Of a stretch of DNA of 62,090 bases, positions 36,746 to 44,945 are shown piece after piece. How positions within the stretch are numbered: the first letter of the stretch is position 1; every line of letters starts with the position of its first letter. Source of the stretch: Salinicola peritrichatus (GTDB taxonomy: Bacteria > Pseudomonadota > Gammaproteobacteria > Pseudomonadales > Halomonadaceae); the NCBI RefSeq assembly GCF_003206715.1, contig NZ_PZJU01000066.1, forward strand, positions 1 through 62,090. Direction: 5' to 3'. A program made the position numbers and the translations under genes. The notes under the pieces are model-generated. The model was not told the DNA's origin. It searched no databases and saw only the letters and a program-made list of their open reading frames with translations.

Positions 36746-37948
36746 ATGACCCATTCCACGACCAGGAACGTCTTCATCCCGGCGCTGCAGGAACGGCAAC
36801 GCCGCGAACTCGAAACGCTGCGACACACCGACGAACTCGCCTTTCACGGGCTGCTGGATACCGCGACGCTGGTCGAACCGAGCACGTTGTCGTTCGATCG
36901 CGTGCTCGAACAGGCCCGCCGGGAACTCGGCCAATTTTCGGGCTCCGTGGACGCCATCGTCGCGCACTGGGACTTTCCCACCAGCGTCATGGTGCCGATC
37001 CTGTGCCGCGATTACGGGATTCCGTCGCCTTCGCTCGAAAGCGTCTTCATGTGCGAACACAAGTACTGGAGCCGCAAGGAGCAGGAGAAGGTCGTACCGG
37101 AGATGGTGCCGCGCTTCTGTAGCGTCGATCCGTTCGCCGACGACCCGCTGGCACGGCTGGAACTCGACTATCCCTTCTGGCTCAAACCGGTGAAGGCCTT
37201 TTCGTCACAACTCGGTTTCAAGATCGAGAACGATGAACAGTTCCTCGAAGCCATCGACATCCTCAAAAGCGAGATTCGCCATTTTGGTGATCCTTTCAAC
37301 GAAGCGCTCGCCCATATCGATCTGCCCGACGAGATCCGCCATGCCGATGGCAATACCTGCATCGCCGAACAGCTCATCTCGGGTGTCCAGGGCGCGCCCG
37401 AAGGCACGGTGTTCCAGGGAGAGTTCAACGTCCACGGCGTTTTCGACCAGCCCTGCGACGAAGACGAAGCACTTTTCGACCGCCTGGAATATCCCTCCGG
37501 CATGCCCGAAGGCGTCCAGCGCCGGATGATCGATGCCTGCCGCCGCTTTCTCGAACACATCGGTTTCGACAACGGCTGTTTCAATGCGGAGTTCATGTGG
37601 GACGAAGCCAGCGACCGCTTGTGGCTGGTGGAATTCAATACCCGCATTTCCCAGTCGCATAGCGAGATGTTCATCATGGTCGACGGCATGTCCAACCATG
37701 AGGTCGCGCTCGATATCGCCCTGGGCCAGCGCCCCGCGATGATCAACCGCCAGGGGCGCTTCCCGGGCACGCTCGTCGAGCTCGATGTCGCTCCGGGCGA
37801 CCGCCTGAGCGATCTTCCCAACCAGGACGCCTTCGCTTATCACCTCGGCACCATCTATATAGGGGCGGAGAGCCACGAGCAGATCCGCGAACGCTATCAC
37901 GCCTGCCTCGAGGCGCTGCAGTTCGATTTCGAACCCGCGGCATCATGA
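36746..37948 (+). CDS. ATP-grasp domain protein, probable amino-acid or peptide ligase
   Basis: A 400-residue protein with an ATP-grasp fold: FWLKPVKAFSSQLGFKIEN is the ATP-binding lysine strand, GEFNVHGVF lies in the middle, and FNAEFMWDEASDRLWLVEFNTRISQSHSEM holds the Mg2+-binding acidic and Asn residues. Such ligases join a carboxylate to an amine through an acylphosphate. The start at 36746 follows AAGGAGG; the frame extends to 36635 without support. The downstream neighbour, across a dispersed repeat, is an S15-type hydrolase that could act on a related amide. Substrate unknown. Confidence 0.83.
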   Translation: MTHSTTRNVFIPALQERQRRELETLRHTDELAFHGLLDTATLVEPSTLSFDRVLEQARRELGQFSGSVDAIVAHWDFPTSVMVPILCRDYGIPSPSLESVFMCEHKYWSRKEQEKVVPEMVPRFCSVDPFADDPLARLELDYPFWLKPVKAFSSQLGFKIENDEQFLEAIDILKSEIRHFGDPFNEALAHIDLPDEIRHADGNTCIAEQLISGVQGAPEGTVFQGEFNVHGVFDQPCDEDEALFDRLEYPSGMPEGVQRRMIDACRRFLEHIGFDNGCFNAEFMWDEASDRLWLVEFNTRISQSHSEMFIMVDGMSNHEVALDIALGQRPAMINRQGRFPGTLVELDVAPGDRLSDLPNQDAFAYHLGTIYIGAESHEQIRERYHACLEALQFDFEPAAS

Positions 37949-37991
37949 TGTGAAGCGAGAGACCTTCCGACGTGATACCAAGCAAAGGAAT

Positions 37992-38142
37992 GCTGAAGAA
38001 ATCGACGAGCAGGATGAAGCGCAAGGCGCACGGAGCGCAGCAACCGGAACCTATGGGTTATAGGTGAGGATTCGACCGAGCTGGCGCTCCAGCACCGCGC
38101 AACGCAGCGATTCGCCCGCGCAGACATTTATGCAGTGTTTCT
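37992..38142 (+). repeat. Dispersed 150-bp intergenic repeat, copy 1
   Basis: From GCTGAAGAAATCG (37992) to ATGCAGTGTTTCT (38142) this segment aligns along its length with 42783-42935. Shared blocks include CGAGCAGGATGAAG, CTATGGGKTATAGGT-like hairpin, CACCGCGCAACGCAGCGATT and CGCAGACATT. An inner inverted repeat ACCTAT/ATAGGT is preserved in both. It ends directly before the ribosome site of the S15 hydrolase gene, so it would form most of that leader. Confidence 0.88.
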
Positions 38143-38153
38143 AAGGAGGAACG

Positions 38154-40199
38154 ATGCGCATCGTCACGTCACTCCCCCACGACGTACAGGTGATCGAGAA
38201 CACCTTTCTAACCATGCGCGACGGCACGCGCCTGGCCGCGCGAATCTGGCTGCCCGAAGGTGCCGAGCAGGCACCGGTCCCCGCCATTCTGGAGTACATC
38301 CCTTACCGCAAGCGCGATCTGACCCGCGACCGCGACGGGCACAACCACGCCTATCTGGCCGGGCATGGCTATGCCTGCGTCCGCGTCGACATGCGCGGCA
38401 GCGGCGATTCCGACGGCGTGCTGGTCGATGAATATACCCAGCAGGAGCAGGAAGACGGCGTCGATGCCATCGCCTGGATCGCCGAGCAGCCCTGGTGCGA
38501 CGGCAACGTGGGCATGATGGGCATCTCCTGGGGCGGCTTCAACAGTCTGCAGGTGGCGGCCCGGCAGCCGCCGGCACTCAAGGCGATCATCAGCCTCTGT
38601 TCGAGCGACGATCTCTATGCCGACAACATGCACTACATGGGCGGCTGCCTGCTGGGCGACAACCTCTCGGAGGCCACCGTCATGTTCGCCTTCAACAGCC
38701 TGCCGCCGGATCCACGAATCGTCGGCGAGCGCTGGCGCGACATGTGGCAGGAACGCCTCGAAGGCAGCGGGCTCTGGCTCGACGCCTGGCTCGGCCATCA
38801 ACGCCGCAGCGAATACTGGACTCGCAGTTCGGTCTGCGAGAACTACGCGGCGATCCAGTGCCCGGTATTCGCCGTGGGCGGCTGGGCCGACGGCTTCACC
38901 AATACCATCTTTCGCCTGCTCGAGCATCTCGACGTGCCGCGCAAGGGGCTGATCGGCCCGTGGGGACACAAATATCCGCACCAGGGCATACCCGGACCGA
39001 CGATCGGCTTTCTGCAGGAATCACTGCGCTGGTGGGACTACTGGCTGAAAGGCCAGGACACGGGCGTCATGGAAGAGCCCATGCTGCGGGCCTGGCTGCA
39101 GGATAGCGTACCGCCGGACAACGCCTACGCCGACCGCCCCGGGCGCTGGATCGGAGAGCCCACCTGGCCCTCGCCGAACGTCTCCACGCGACGCTATCCT
39201 CTCGGCGTCTACACCCTCGAGGATCCCGCGCGGGACGAAGACGACATCCCCGAGGCGCTGCTGAACGAAACCGCGCTGAGCGTGCAGTCCCCGCTCAGCG
39301 TTGGACTGTCGGGCGGCAAGTGGTGCTCCTACGCCGCGACGCCTGACCTGCCCGGCGATCAGCGCGAGGAGGATGGCGGATCGCTGGTATTCAACAGCCA
39401 GCCGCTGCAAGAGATGCTGGAGATCGCCGGCCGACCGGAGCTCGAACTGGAGCTTTCCGCCGACCGGCCGCAGGGTATGGTCGCGGTACGCCTGTCCGAC
39501 GTCGCCCCCGATGGCAAGGCGACGCGGGTGACCTACGGTCTGCTCAATCTGTCGCACCGCGACAGCGACGCGCATCCGGAGCCGCTGGAACCGGACCGCC
39601 GCTATCGCGTCAAGGTGGCGCTCAACGGGATCGCACAACGCTTTCCGGCGGGCCATCAATTGCGCATATCGGTATCGACCTCTTACTGGCCGCTGGCCTG
39701 GGTGCCGCCCGAGCCCGTGCAGTTGACGCTCTACCCCGGCAACAGTGCCCTGAAGCTGCCGGTCCGCTCGCCCAACCCCGACGACGTCTCGTTGCGCCCG
39801 TTCGACGAGGCCGAAGCGGCTCCCGCACCCGAGATCACCCGGCTCGAACCGAGCGAGCACAACTGGCTCTTGCACCGCGATCTGGCCAGCAAGGAATCGA
39901 CCCTCGAGGTGATCAATGACCAAGGCGGGTTTCGCATCGACGAGATCGGCACCGAGGTGCGCCGCAGCACGCGTGAGTGGTACTCCTTCCGCGAGGACGA
40001 CTTTACCTCCGCACGCGGCGAAACCTGTACCGAACGCGGCTTCAAGCGCGACGACTGGGACGTTCGGATCAACACGCGCACGGTATTGACCTGCACGCGC
40101 CACGATTTCCTGATCCACGCCCAGCTCGATGCCTATCAGGACGGCTACCGGGTCTATTCGCAGAATTGGGATCGGGTCATACCGCGTGACAATCTGTGA
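38154..40199 (+). CDS. CocE/NonD family S15 alpha/beta hydrolase
   Basis: A 681-residue hydrolase. The N-terminal alpha/beta domain has the nucleophile elbow GISWGGF with S125, the oxyanion-related ILEYIPYRKRD near residue 46-56, and DMRGSGDSDG; the C-terminal half (about 360-600) is the jelly-roll domain of the X-Pro dipeptidyl peptidase/cocaine esterase family. No signal peptide, so cytosolic. An AAGGAGG precedes the start, immediately after a dispersed repeat. The family cleaves esters and amides, so the substrate is not defined; linkage to the upstream ATP-grasp ligase suggests a peptide or amino-acid amide. Confidence 0.88.
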   Translation: MRIVTSLPHDVQVIENTFLTMRDGTRLAARIWLPEGAEQAPVPAILEYIPYRKRDLTRDRDGHNHAYLAGHGYACVRVDMRGSGDSDGVLVDEYTQQEQEDGVDAIAWIAEQPWCDGNVGMMGISWGGFNSLQVAARQPPALKAIISLCSSDDLYADNMHYMGGCLLGDNLSEATVMFAFNSLPPDPRIVGERWRDMWQERLEGSGLWLDAWLGHQRRSEYWTRSSVCENYAAIQCPVFAVGGWADGFTNTIFRLLEHLDVPRKGLIGPWGHKYPHQGIPGPTIGFLQESLRWWDYWLKGQDTGVMEEPMLRAWLQDSVPPDNAYADRPGRWIGEPTWPSPNVSTRRYPLGVYTLEDPARDEDDIPEALLNETALSVQSPLSVGLSGGKWCSYAATPDLPGDQREEDGGSLVFNSQPLQEMLEIAGRPELELELSADRPQGMVAVRLSDVAPDGKATRVTYGLLNLSHRDSDAHPEPLEPDRRYRVKVALNGIAQRFPAGHQLRISVSTSYWPLAWVPPEPVQLTLYPGNSALKLPVRSPNPDDVSLRPFDEAEAAPAPEITRLEPSEHNWLLHRDLASKESTLEVINDQGGFRIDEIGTEVRRSTREWYSFREDDFTSARGETCTERGFKRDDWDVRINTRTVLTCTRHDFLIHAQLDAYQDGYRVYSQNWDRVIPRDNL

Positions 40200-40274
40200 T
40201 ACGAAGAGAGGGGCGTGAGGCAGGGGCCCGCCCTGGCATCCGGCCAGGGCGAAGACCAAAAGGAGAAAGGCTGC

Positions 40275-40454
40275 TCAAGGCATGTCGTCGCCTTCCCCTC
40301 GGTGCGAGACATCTGCCGGATTGCTGGTCGGCCCTTCCTGGGGCACGCCCGCCTTGACCTCGTGCTGGCCATTGCCATAGGTATTGACCGTGCAGCCGGC
40401 CAGCACGGAAAGCGCCAGCCAGGTGACGCTCGCGGCAAGAAAATGAGTACGCAT
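40275..40454 (-). CDS. Small lipoprotein of unknown function
   Basis: A 59-residue protein starting MRTHFLAASVTWLALSVLAG, then Cys: a lipoprotein signal with lipobox LAGC, lipidated Cys at about residue 21. The mature 39 residues (NTYGNGQHEVKAGVPQEG) are hydrophilic and unrecognised. It follows the TonB receptor gene on the same strand after 34 bp and may be co-transcribed. I choose the Met at 40454 because the frame upstream to 40514 lacks signal features. Confidence 0.7.
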   Translation of the reverse strand: MRTHFLAASVTWLALSVLAGCTVNTYGNGQHEVKAGVPQEGPTSNPADVSHRGEGDDMP

Positions 40455-40488
40455 TGCGAATCCTTGTTCCTTGAATATTTTTAGCGAC

Positions 40489-42588
40489 TCAAAAGTCGAT
40501 CCCGATACCAGCATAGACCGTTCGTCCCGGCGCCGGGTCGAAGTAGCGACGATTATCTATGGGCATATCTGAGTTGGCATTGATGATGAGATTGGCGTAG
40601 TGCTCGCGATCGAACAGATTGCGGATGCCGACATAGCCCTTGAGCCAGGTGTCGCCGCCCAGACGCCAGCCATCGCCGCCGCGCAGGTTGACCAGCCAGT
40701 AGCTGCCGACCTTGGTGTCGTTGGCGTCGTCGGCAACCATCGAACCGACATATTGCGTTTCCAGCGTGGCGAAACGCTGTCCGATCCCGTTCCAGGTCAG
40801 GCGATTGACCCAGGTCTGCTCCGGCTGCCCGGGGATGCGATTGCCGGAGTAGTCGCCATCCTCGGTGACATAATCGTCGAACTCGTAGCGGGCCAGCGTC
40901 AGTGCGCTGTCGATGCGCCAGTTCGGCGTGAACTGCCAGCCCAGCGCAGCCTCCAGGCCATCCTGGCGGCTCTTGCCGGCATTGCGGTAGTAATCCCGGC
41001 CATCGATCTGGTAGGAGATCAATGAGTCCCGCACCCGGGTCGAGAACAGCGCCACGTCGTAGTCGAGCCCGTTGTCGAAATTGCCGCGCAGGCCGATTTC
41101 CCGATTCCACGCCTTCTGCGGCTCGATGGCGGGATTGAAGCCGCCCACACCGGCCGGATTGGCGAACTCGGCGAAGGTCGGCGTCTCGAACGACGTACCC
41201 GTCGACAAATAGAACTGATGCGTGGGCAGGTAGCGGAAGCTGAGCCCGGCGCTGCCGCTCCACTGCTCGAAAGTGCGATCGCCACTGTCGTCGCCATCGT
41301 CGTTGGCGAGATCGATATAGTCATCGTCAATGTCGAAATCGATCCGGTCGTAGCGCGTACCGAGCGAGAGCGTCCAGCGCTCGCTCAGGTCGAGATCGCC
41401 TTGCAGGAAGGCGCCCAGCGAGGTCGCCTTCTGCGTTTCGTCCGCGGAGCGTCGAAGATGATCGCCGTCGATGGAGACCTCGTCGCGGTAGCGGTCGTCC
41501 ACCTGACGCCCCACATCCACGCCGGCCACGTAGCGCAGCGGCAGCTCGCCCAGGTTGAGCGCCTGGTGATACTCGGCGCTGCCGCCGTAGTAGTCGCGGT
41601 CATAGGCGACGAAATTGTCGTCGCCCGCATAGGCCAACTGCTGCTGATAATCGCGCTTGAGATAGAAGCCCCTGAGGTAGAACTCGCCAGGGCCGGCGGA
41701 GAGATCCTCGTACTGCAGGCCGAGCACCTGCTGATCGACCTCCTGTCCCGAGTCGATCCGGGTCGGCGAATAGAAGTCGTTATCTTTCACCGTCCCGTGC
41801 CGGTTCTCATGCGCCTGCTCCCGTGTCAGCCCACCGGGATCTTCCGCATAAGGGCTGTCGAGCAGATTGACGATCGCGGTCAACGCGCGGTCACTGCCCA
41901 ATTCGCGGCGCAGCTTGGCATTGAGCAGGTACTTCTCGGTCGAGCTGTGATCGCGGTAGCCATCGACGCCCAGGGCGGAAACGCTGACATGATGCGACCA
42001 GGGGCCATTGACGCCGCCATTGCTGACCGACATCTTGCGGTAGCCATCGCTGCCGCCCTCGACCCGGATATGGCTGCCGGGGTCGTCGCGGCCATCGGCC
42101 GTGGTCACGCTGATCACGCCACCGGCCGCGTTGCCGTACTGGACGGCGGCCGGGCCGCGAATCACCTCGATCTTTTCGGCACTGTCGAGATCGATCGCGT
42201 CCAGTTGCGCCTGACCGTCCGGCAGCGTGTAGGGAATGCCATCGACGACCACGGTGATACCGCGCACGCCCCAGGGCGTGCGGGCGCCGAAGCCGCGAAT
42301 GGCAATGCGCTCGCCCTGGGCGAAGTTGTCGCGATTCTGCAGGAATATGCCGGGGATGGTGACCAGGGATTCGTCCAGCCGGACCCGCTGCTGGCCCTGC
42401 TGAATCTCCTCCCGATCGACGACCGAAACCGCCGCCGGCGTGGCATAGAGTTCCCGCGACAGGCGTGGCGCGGTCACCTCGATCACCGGCTGGGTGGAGG
42501 CCTCGGGAGCGGATGGCTGTGCCAGCAAGGCACTGGATGACGTGGTCGCGACCAGCCCTAGCGTGGTCGCTAAATAACGAGATTTCAT
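40489..42588 (-). CDS. TonB-dependent outer-membrane receptor
   Basis: A 699-residue precursor. The start at 42588 gives a signal peptide (MKSRYLATTLGLVATTSSSA), then a TonB box-like PVIEVTAP, a plug domain (VDREEIQQG, IRGFGARTPWGVRG, IEVIRGPAAVQYGNAAGGVI) and a 22-strand barrel ending in GRTVYAGIGIDF with the C-terminal Phe typical of outer-membrane proteins. The plug most resembles ferric-siderophore (FecA/PfeA-like) receptors. No Fur box or cobalamin riboswitch was recognised upstream, so the cargo remains open. The reading frame to 42693 is not needed. Confidence 0.9.
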   Translation of the reverse strand: MKSRYLATTLGLVATTSSSALLAQPSAPEASTQPVIEVTAPRLSRELYATPAAVSVVDREEIQQGQQRVRLDESLVTIPGIFLQNRDNFAQGERIAIRGFGARTPWGVRGITVVVDGIPYTLPDGQAQLDAIDLDSAEKIEVIRGPAAVQYGNAAGGVISVTTADGRDDPGSHIRVEGGSDGYRKMSVSNGGVNGPWSHHVSVSALGVDGYRDHSSTEKYLLNAKLRRELGSDRALTAIVNLLDSPYAEDPGGLTREQAHENRHGTVKDNDFYSPTRIDSGQEVDQQVLGLQYEDLSAGPGEFYLRGFYLKRDYQQQLAYAGDDNFVAYDRDYYGGSAEYHQALNLGELPLRYVAGVDVGRQVDDRYRDEVSIDGDHLRRSADETQKATSLGAFLQGDLDLSERWTLSLGTRYDRIDFDIDDDYIDLANDDGDDSGDRTFEQWSGSAGLSFRYLPTHQFYLSTGTSFETPTFAEFANPAGVGGFNPAIEPQKAWNREIGLRGNFDNGLDYDVALFSTRVRDSLISYQIDGRDYYRNAGKSRQDGLEAALGWQFTPNWRIDSALTLARYEFDDYVTEDGDYSGNRIPGQPEQTWVNRLTWNGIGQRFATLETQYVGSMVADDANDTKVGSYWLVNLRGGDGWRLGGDTWLKGYVGIRNLFDREHYANLIINANSDMPIDNRRYFDPAPGRTVYAGIGIDF

Positions 42589-42782
42589 GGCGTTCCCTGC
42601 GATCGAATCGCGCCGCTCTGCAGCGACGTCTTTGTAGCTCCGGGTAATGACGATTTCGGCGCCCCCCCTTTCTTCGGCGCCACTATGCCCCAAGCCTCCC
42701 GGCTTGACAAAACCCGATTATGGTACGTGTTGGCGCAAATGGCCGGCCTTGTCCATGCTCAACAGTAGGTTCCGTTAGAAAC
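42589..42782. promoter_or_regulatory. TonB receptor upstream region
   Basis: Together with the repeat that follows, this forms a 365-bp gap between divergent genes. GGCGCC occurs twice on either side of a C/T-rich run (42658-42682), giving a weak inverted repeat. No recognisable iron, cobalamin or redox operator was found. Confidence 0.35.
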
Positions 42783-42935
42783 GCTGAATAAATCGGCGAG
42801 CAGGATGAAGTGGGCGGCACTCCGTCGCAAGGCGCCCGGAGCACAGGAACCGGAGCCTATGGGGTATAGGTAAGGATTCCGCGCACCGCGCAACGCAGCG
42901 ATTCGCCTGCGCAGACATTCATGCAGTGTTTCCCT
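42783..42935 (+). repeat. Dispersed 150-bp intergenic repeat, copy 2
   Basis: From GCTGAATAAATCG (42783) to TGCAGTGTTTCC (about 42933) this aligns with 37992-38142, with a small insertion near 42811-42826 and a deletion of the CGAGCTGGCGCTCCA segment. The CCTAT/ATAGG inverted repeat is kept. As in copy 1 it ends just before an AAGGAGG ribosome site, here of the SDR gene, and points the same way. Confidence 0.88.
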
Positions 42936-42953
42936 AAGCAAGGAGGCTTGACC

Positions 42954-43751
42954 ATGGATCTGGGCATCAGTGGCAAAACGGCACTGATTACCGGCGCCCG
43001 AGGCGGCATCGGCCTGGCGACGGCGAAGCGGCTGGCAGCCGAAGGCGTCAATCTGGTACTTACCGACATCGATGGCGAGGCGCTCGCGCGTGATGCCGGC
43101 GGCCTCTCCGGCGATTCGCTCTGCGTGACCGCGGACGTGACGGTCCAGGCAGAGGTAGACGCGCTGGTCGCCCAGGGTGTCGAACGCTTCGGCGCCATCG
43201 ATATGGTGATTCACACCGCCGGTGTCACCGGCGCCAAGGGCGATCCGCTGGCGATGAGCGACGAGGACTACGAGCATGCCTGGCAGATCGACTTCTTTTC
43301 CGCCGTGCGGCTCGCTCGCGCGACCATTCCCGCCATGCGTGAACGCGGCTGGGGACGCTTCGTCTGCATCACGTCGGAGAACAGTGTACAGCCCTATTGG
43401 GAGGAAGCCGTCTACAACGCCGCCAAATCGGCACTGAGCACTTTCGTCAAGAACCTCTCCTACCGCGAAGCGGCTCATGGCGTACTCTGCAACACCGTCG
43501 CCCCGGCATTCATCGCCACACCGATGACCGATGGCATGATGCAGCAGCGCGCCGAACAGCTGGGCGTCTCCATCGAACAGGCTATCGAAAGCTTTCTCGA
43601 TGAAGAGCGCCCCGGCATCGTCGCCAAGCGGCGCGGCGAGGCCGACGAAGTGGCCTTCATCATCGCCATGCTGGTGTCGCGGCACGCCTCGTTCGTCAAT
43701 GGCAGCAACGTGCGCGTCGACGGCGGCTCGGTCATTTCGGTGCAGAACTGA
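42954..43751 (+). CDS. SDR family NAD(P)-dependent oxidoreductase
   Basis: A 265-residue classical short-chain dehydrogenase. TGARGGIGLA is the cofactor-binding TGxxxGxG, NTAG is replaced by HTAGV, and the catalytic Ser/Tyr/Lys are seen as ITSENSVQPYWEEAVYNAAKSAL (Tyr before NAAK). The acidic TDIDGEA at the end of strand 2 suggests NAD rather than NADP. The C-terminal FVNGSNVRVDGGSVIS is standard. AAGGAGG precedes the ATG. Substrate unknown. Confidence 0.88.
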   Translation: MDLGISGKTALITGARGGIGLATAKRLAAEGVNLVLTDIDGEALARDAGGLSGDSLCVTADVTVQAEVDALVAQGVERFGAIDMVIHTAGVTGAKGDPLAMSDEDYEHAWQIDFFSAVRLARATIPAMRERGWGRFVCITSENSVQPYWEEAVYNAAKSALSTFVKNLSYREAAHGVLCNTVAPAFIATPMTDGMMQQRAEQLGVSIEQAIESFLDEERPGIVAKRRGEADEVAFIIAMLVSRHASFVNGSNVRVDGGSVISVQN

Positions 43752-43757
43752 GCTCAT

Positions 43758-43782
43758 GACCGCGGGGCGAATTCCCGCGGTC
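43758..43782. terminator. Hairpin between convergent SDR and DUF481 genes
   Basis: GACCGCGGG (43758-43766) pairs with CCCGCGGTC (43774-43782), a perfect 9-bp stem and 7-nt loop in the 44-bp gap between convergent stops. The flanking T tracts are weak; it may work as a bidirectional terminator. Confidence 0.6.
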
Positions 43783-43795
43783 CATTCCCTTGGCG

Positions 43796-44584
43796 TCACA
43801 TGTTGTAGATCAACGACACGCCGGTGGTGGTGTCGGTCTGGCTGGAAGCACCCGGCGGCGGATTGTCGTTGAACTCGACTTCGTAAGATACCTTCAGCGC
43901 CAGGTCCGAGTTCATCGCCACGGTCAATGCGGTTTCGGAACGACCGATGATGTTCTCCCTGGACGCCTCGGTGGCAAGCGACTGCGAAAAGCGCGACGTC
44001 TCGGAAAATTGCCAGTCGTAGTCGAGGCCGGCATAGAGCAGGCCAAGGTTATCGCTGCCGCCCTCTTCATATTCGTCGTGGCGCACACCCGGGCCGACCT
44101 CGACCGCCAGAGAATGGGGCGGACCGACGAGAAGCTGGCGACCGTAACCGCCAGTCAAGGTGCTTTGGGAATCGTAACCGGAGAAACGATCCTTGTCCCA
44201 GCGGGCCAGACCGAAGAGATAGTTGTAAGTGGACAGGTTGTAGCGCGTGCGCCCCTGAACCTGGTACTCCTCGGCGGAAGTCTCGTCGTCGTCGCTGGCG
44301 CTTTTCGCGCTCAACTGCAGGTTGTAGGACCAGGGGTCGTCGAACCAGGTCATGTCCGCACCCGCACGCAGGCTTTCGCTGTTGCTGTTGCCGCTGATCT
44401 TGTTGTAGCCCAGCTCGGCCTGCCCCTTGAACGGCTCTTCCGCCGTAGCCGGGTTGTCCATCGCCTCGAAATCCTCGAGTTGCGCCTGCGCCGTTCCGGC
44501 GCCCGTCAGGCCAAGCGCCATGGCGAGGAGAGATGCCAGGCCCCGATGTCCTATCGGAAAAACCGTTCGTCCTTGATAACTCAC
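43796..44584 (-). CDS. DUF481 (YdiY-like) outer-membrane beta-barrel protein
   Basis: A 262-residue protein if translated from the GTG at 44584 (AGAGG upstream); a TTG at 44605 is also in frame. It has a signal peptide (GLASLLAMALGLTGAGTAQA) and a DUF481 body: GQAELGYNKISGNSNSESLR, alternating strands such as YNLSTYNYLFGLARWDKDRF, and a final SYEVEFNDNPPPGASSQTDT with a terminal strand. DUF481 proteins are predicted outer-membrane barrels of unknown role. Confidence 0.85.
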   Translation of the reverse strand: MSYQGRTVFPIGHRGLASLLAMALGLTGAGTAQAQLEDFEAMDNPATAEEPFKGQAELGYNKISGNSNSESLRAGADMTWFDDPWSYNLQLSAKSASDDDETSAEEYQVQGRTRYNLSTYNYLFGLARWDKDRFSGYDSQSTLTGGYGRQLLVGPPHSLAVEVGPGVRHDEYEEGGSDNLGLLYAGLDYDWQFSETSRFSQSLATEASRENIIGRSETALTVAMNSDLALKVSYEVEFNDNPPPGASSQTDTTTGVSLIYNM

Positions 44585-44704
44585 ACTGTCGACCTCTTGT
44601 GGCAATGGAAAGTGCCGAATGTCGAATTGACGTCAGCCTTTTTATTTAACTTAACCCCACTACGGGACACAACCGATGTGAGGCCAGGCTTGCCACGGCA
44701 ACAT

Positions 44705-44731
44705 AAAAAAATGGCGAGCCAATGGCTCGCC
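44705..44731 (-). terminator. Rho-independent terminator on the minus strand
   Basis: On the minus strand GGCGAGCC, a 3-nt loop and GGCTCGCC (44713-44731) form an 8-bp stem followed by seven U (44705-44711). It is 215 bp beyond the stop of the D-amino-acid lyase gene, so it may end that transcript or a small RNA from the gap. Confidence 0.88.
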
Positions 44732-44847
44732 AAGCTTCCGTCGAAACAGGTCTCTACCCGACGGAAGAGCGCTCGCAGCGGCTCGCCCAACAGGGACGCG
44801 AGCCGTTCAATCCATGCCGACGCATCGACGACGAGAACTCCCCCGAC

Positions 44848-44885
44848 GTCGATGCTCGCTGATGCCAAATTAAGCGAGCATCGAC
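44848..44885. other. 13-bp inverted repeat in a gene-free gap
   Basis: GTCGATGCTCGCT (44848-44860) and AGCGAGCATCGAC (44873-44885) are perfect complements around a 12-nt loop. With the terminator at 44705-44731 and no convincing ORF between them, the 361-bp gap 44585-44945 contains strong RNA structure. It could be a structured 3' UTR or part of a small RNA on the minus strand. Confidence 0.6.
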
Positions 44886-44945
44886 CGGGCGTCAATGTTT
44901 ATGGAAAACATTTCCACTATTTGAATACGAGATGTCATCCATGCA

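Noticed and set aside
42589-42782. Cobalamin riboswitch or Fur box in front of the TonB receptor
   Set aside because: No B12-box or Fur-like GATAAT repeats were found; only a weak GGCGCC inverted repeat.
44581-44895. 104-residue minus-strand ORF in the gap after the D-amino-acid lyase gene
   Set aside because: No ribosome site, no recognisable domain, and it covers the terminator and inverted repeat; the region is better explained as structured non-coding sequence.
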